Source of the DNA: Pseudomonadota bacterium
Lineage (GTDB): Bacteria > Pseudomonadota > Gammaproteobacteria > Steroidobacterales > Steroidobacteraceae
NCBI GenBank assembly: GCA_963204835.1
Contig: CAUJHJ010000003.1
Coordinates: 1-64,000 of the forward strand
DNA length: 64,000 nt
Direction: 5' to 3'
This document shows positions 61,713-64,000 of this stretch, one piece after another (positions within the stretch are counted from its first letter, which is position 1; each line of letters opens with the position of its first letter). The notes under the pieces are model-generated. The model ran no database searches, was not told the origin of the DNA, and was given only the letters and a program-made list of their open reading frames with translations. Made by a program: the position numbers and the translations under genes.

Positions 61713-62087
61713 TCAATGGCCCTTGGCGCCGCTCGTGGTCGCGATGAGCCAGGCGAGTGCGACGGCGATGCCGATGGCGGTCAGCTGCTGCGGGCGCGAC
61801 CACTGCAGTACCGTGCCGTCCATTGCCGAAACCCCGATCGCGGTCGCCACGAACCACAGGGCACTTTGCAGTGCGACACCGGCGATGCCGACGCCCTGCA
61901 TGAAGCGCACCGCCAGTACATAGAGGGAAACCCCGGCGATGAACGCAGCCAGGGAGGCGACGGCCGCCGACGGGTCGAGGCGGCCCCCCGGCCATGCCCG
62001 GGAGGCGTAGACGAAGCCCCGGGCGTCGAACAGGCCCGAGGCGAGGGTCAAGGCGAGGACGAGCGCGAATCCGGCGGCTTTGGACAT
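61713..62087 (-). CDS. Small four-helix membrane protein upstream of modE
   Basis: 124 aa with four hydrophobic segments (about 5-20, 42-62, 68-88, 102-118), a layout like small multidrug or EamA-type half transporters, but no family is recognised with confidence. MSKAAGFALVLALTLASG start. Same strand as modE with a 24-bp gap, so probably co-transcribed. A role in molybdate handling is only suggested by position. Confidence 0.72.
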   Translation of the reverse strand: MSKAAGFALVLALTLASGLFDARGFVYASRAWPGGRLDPSAAVASLAAFIAGVSLYVLAVRFMQGVGIAGVALQSALWFVATAIGVSAMDGTVLQWSRPQQLTAIGIAVALAWLIATTSGAKGH

Positions 62088-62146
62088 GATTTCCCCTGTT
62101 CTCGTGCCTCCAGCATGCCGGATTCTGGATTGCGCCGGCAATCCGC

Positions 62147-62152
62147 TATAAT
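62147..62152 (+). promoter_or_regulatory. -10 box for tRNA-Leu (and possibly tig-clpP)
   Basis: A consensus TATAAT 35 bp before the tRNA. The -35 region (around TTCTGG, 62123-62128) is weak. An inverted repeat GGATTGC/GCAATCC lies just upstream. Confidence 0.4.
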
Positions 62153-62187
62153 CCGCGCCCCTCGCGCAGGGCCGACGGGACGCCAGA

Positions 62188-62272
62188 GCGAAAGTGGCGG
62201 AACTGGTAGACGCGCTGGATTTAGGTTCCAGTGGGGTAACCCGTGAGAGTTCGAGTCTCTCCTTTCGCACCA
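62188..62272 (+). tRNA. tRNA-Leu (UAG)
   Basis: 85 nt class II tRNA: acceptor GCGAAAG/CTTTCGC, anticodon stem CTGGA/TCCAG with loop TTTAGGT giving UAG, long variable arm, discriminator A and encoded CCA. 18 bp before tig. Confidence 0.96.
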
Positions 62273-62290
62273 GACAGCAGGTAACACACG

Positions 62291-63598
62291 ATGCAGGTTT
62301 CACTGACCGCCACCGGTGGTCTCGAACGCAGGCTTGAAGTCGCCGTACCGGCCGAGAAGGTCACCGCCGAGGTCGACCAGCGGCTGAAAAAACTCGCGCG
62401 TACCGCCCGCTTCAATGGCTTTCGCCCCGGCAAGGCGCCGATGGGGGTGGTGCGGCAGCAGTACGGCGACCAGGTCCACTCCGAGGTCGTGAACGAACTG
62501 CTGCGCTCCTCGTTCGCCGACGCGGTCTCGCAGGAGAACCTGAAGCCTGCGACCGGGCCGCGCATCCAGCCGATCGCGCTCGATCCGGGCGCCGACCTCA
62601 AGTATGTCGCGACCTTCGAGGTGCTGCCGGACATCAAGCTCGCGCCCGTCGAGGGCCTCGCGATCGAGCGCCCGAGCGCCGCCGTCACCGACGCGGACAT
62701 CGACGAGATGTTGGAATCGCTGCGCAAGCAGCGTCCTGCGTACCACGCCGTCGAGCGCGGCGCGAAGACCACGGACCGCGTGCAGCTCGATTTCGACGGG
62801 CGCATGGACGGCGTGGCCTTCCAGGGCGGAGAGGGCCGCGGCGTGCCGGTGGTGCTGGGCGCAGGCCAGGTCCTCGCCGAATTCGAGCAGGCCTTGTCCG
62901 GCGCGAAGGCCGGCGAGGCGCGCACCGCGGTCGTGCATTTCCCCGACGACTACCACGGCAAGGATGTGGCCGGGAAAACCGCCGAGTTCACGATCACCGT
63001 GAAGGGCGTCGAGGAAATGAGCCTGCCGGCGCTCGATGACGCGTTTGCAGGGGAATTCGGCGTCAAGGAGGGCGGGGTCGCGCAGCTGCGCAAGGAAGTT
63101 CGCGAAAGCATGGAACGCGAACTGGCCGAGGCCGTGCGCAACCACCTGCGCACGCAGGTGATGGACGCGCTGCATCGCGAGAACCCGATCGAGGTGCCGC
63201 AGGGGCTCGTCGAGGAATCCGTGCAGGAAATGCAGGTGGACATCGGCCGGCGCATGGGCGCCAAGGACGTGAGCCAGTTGCCGCCGCGCGAGCAGTTCGA
63301 GGCTCCGGCGCGCCGCCGCGTTGCGCTCGGCCTCGTGATCGGCGAATTGATGCGCGGCGCCGACCTGAAGGTCGATCGCGCGCGCGTGCAGGAGCGCCTC
63401 GCGGAGCTCGTGAACACCTACCCGAATCCCGACGAGGTGCGCCGCGCCTATTTACAGAATGCGGACGCCATGCGGCAGGTCGAGTCGTCGGTGCTCGAGG
63501 AGCAGCTGATCGACTGGATCGTGGCCCGTGCGCGCATCACGGACAAGCCCTCCACCTTCAAGGAGCTGACCCGTTTCGGGCAGAATAGCGCGGCATGA
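62291..63598 (+). CDS. tig: Trigger factor
   Basis: Ribosome-bound chaperone and prolyl isomerase. 435 aa. Ribosome-binding N-domain with [23 protein letters not shown] domain from about residue 155 ([19 protein letters not shown]), helical C-domain. Stop overlaps clpP (ATGA). The tRNA-Leu directly upstream may share its transcript. Confidence 0.97.
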   Translation: MQVSLTATGGLERRLEVAVPAEKVTAEVDQRLKKLARTARFNGFRPGKAPMGVVRQQYGDQVHSEVVNELLRSSFADAVSQENLKPATGPRIQPIALDPGADLKYVATFEVLPDIKLAPVEGLAIERPSAAVTDADIDEMLESLRKQRPAYHAVERGAKTTDRVQLDFDGRMDGVAFQGGEGRGVPVVLGAGQVLAEFEQALSGAKAGEARTAVVHFPDDYHGKDVAGKTAEFTITVKGVEEMSLPALDDAFAGEFGVKEGGVAQLRKEVRESMERELAEAVRNHLRTQVMDALHRENPIEVPQGLVEESVQEMQVDIGRRMGAKDVSQLPPREQFEAPARRRVALGLVIGELMRGADLKVDRARVQERLAELVNTYPNPDEVRRAYLQNADAMRQVESSVLEEQLIDWIVARARITDKPSTFKELTRFGQNSAA

Positions 63599-64000
63599 AC
63601 GAACGAGCCCTGAACCTGGTACCGATCGTCGTCGAGCAGACCGCCCGCGGCGAGCGCGCTTACGACATCTACTCGCGCCTGCTGAAGGAGCGCGTCGTGT
63701 TCGTCGTGGGTCCCGTCGAGGACTACATGGCGAACCTGATCGTGGCGCAGCTGCTGTTCCTCGAGTCCGAGAACCCTGACAAGGACATCGCGCTGTACAT
63801 CAACTCGCCGGGCGGCCTCGTCAGCGCCGGGCTCGCGATCTACGACACGATGCAGTTCATCAAGCCGGACGTCAGCACGATCTGCATCGGCTCGGCCGCC
63901 TCGATGGGCGCGGTGCTGCTGGCGGGCGGCGCGAAGGGCAAGCGCTTCATGCTGCCGAATTCGCGCGCCATGATCCACCAGCCACTGGGCGGCTTCCAGG
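63595..64000 (+). CDS. clpP: ATP-dependent Clp protease proteolytic subunit (partial, 3' end outside window)
   Basis: First 135 residues. [30 protein letters not shown] is the family start; catalytic serine in [11 protein letters not shown] (S103) and histidine in MIHQPLGG (H128) are present, the aspartate lies beyond the window. tig-clpP order is usual. Confidence 0.97.
   Translation, partial: MNERALNLVPIVVEQTARGERAYDIYSRLLKERVVFVVGPVEDYMANLIVAQLLFLESENPDKDIALYINSPGGLVSAGLAIYDTMQFIKPDVSTICIGSAASMGAVLLAGGAKGKRFMLPNSRAMIHQPLGGFQ

Overview
The window is an ordinary-looking stretch of chromosome from a GC-rich gammaproteobacterium, probably near the Steroidobacter/Nevskia/Xanthomonadales side of the class. 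This is an inference from gene content and order; no 16S gene is present. Supporting signs are EF-P with Lys34 together with both of its beta-lysylation enzymes (EpmA, EpmB), FimV and a FimX-like protein, MiaE, LpxH, the order fimV-truA-accD-folC-dedD-cvpA-purF, and the cluster glyA-nrdR-ribD-ribE-ribBA-ribH-nusB-thiL. Coding density is very high, and neighbouring genes often share ATGA or GTGA start/stop overlaps. No phage, transposase, CRISPR or rRNA was seen.

Layout. 1-281: a structured repeat. 282-2.97 kb: ettA (minus) and a histone-deacetylase-family amidohydrolase (plus). 3.07-9.59 kb: glyA, nrdR and the riboflavin genes with nusB and thiL. 9.7-14 kb: a Ser/Thr kinase fused to a cyclic-nucleotide-binding domain, an S9 peptidase (minus) and an FkbM methyltransferase. 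13.9-17.9 kb (minus): xseB-ispA-dxs-folE2. 18.0-20.3 kb: rubrerythrin, an Fe-S oxidoreductase and a DUF3501 gene behind a 7-1-7 palindrome. 20.35-20.9 kb: two more copies of the structured repeat. 20.9-25 kb: parE-parC. 25.1-27.2 kb (minus): FimX-like protein. 27.3-30.4 kb: epmB, efp, msrC, epmA. 30.4-34.9 kb: psd and a SCO protein (minus), then prmB-aroC-asd (plus). 35-44.8 kb: fimV, truA, accD, folC, dedD, cvpA, purF, glycerate kinase. 44.8-46.7 kb: a receiver-like/Ser-Thr kinase fusion and miaE. 46.7-51.3 kb: lpxH and a periplasmic cyclophilin (minus), gltX, cysS and a small Excalibur protein (plus). 51.3-56.1 kb (minus): otsB-GH15-otsA and folD. 56.1-58.2 kb: four tRNAs around an S10 peptidase. 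58.2-62.1 kb: a molybdenum-linked locus. 62.2-64 kb: tRNA-Leu, tig and the start of clpP.

The most interesting locus is 58.2-62.1 kb. It holds a TonB-dependent receptor, a probably Tat-exported molybdopterin-fold protein and, on the opposite strand, a ModE regulator with a small four-helix membrane protein. A near-perfect ModE-type palindrome overlaps the predicted promoter of the receptor. Together they suggest a ModE-controlled outer-membrane uptake system for molybdate, tungstate or a chelate of them. The second item is a family of intergenic repeats whose long terminal stems differ in sequence between copies yet stay paired, with all four stem mismatches in the two longest stems being G-U wobbles; this points to a structured RNA or a cruciform element. 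Other points of note are two unusual Hanks-kinase fusions, a rubrerythrin operon with a Fur/PerR-style operator shape, and a second hairpin repeat found at two convergent gene ends.
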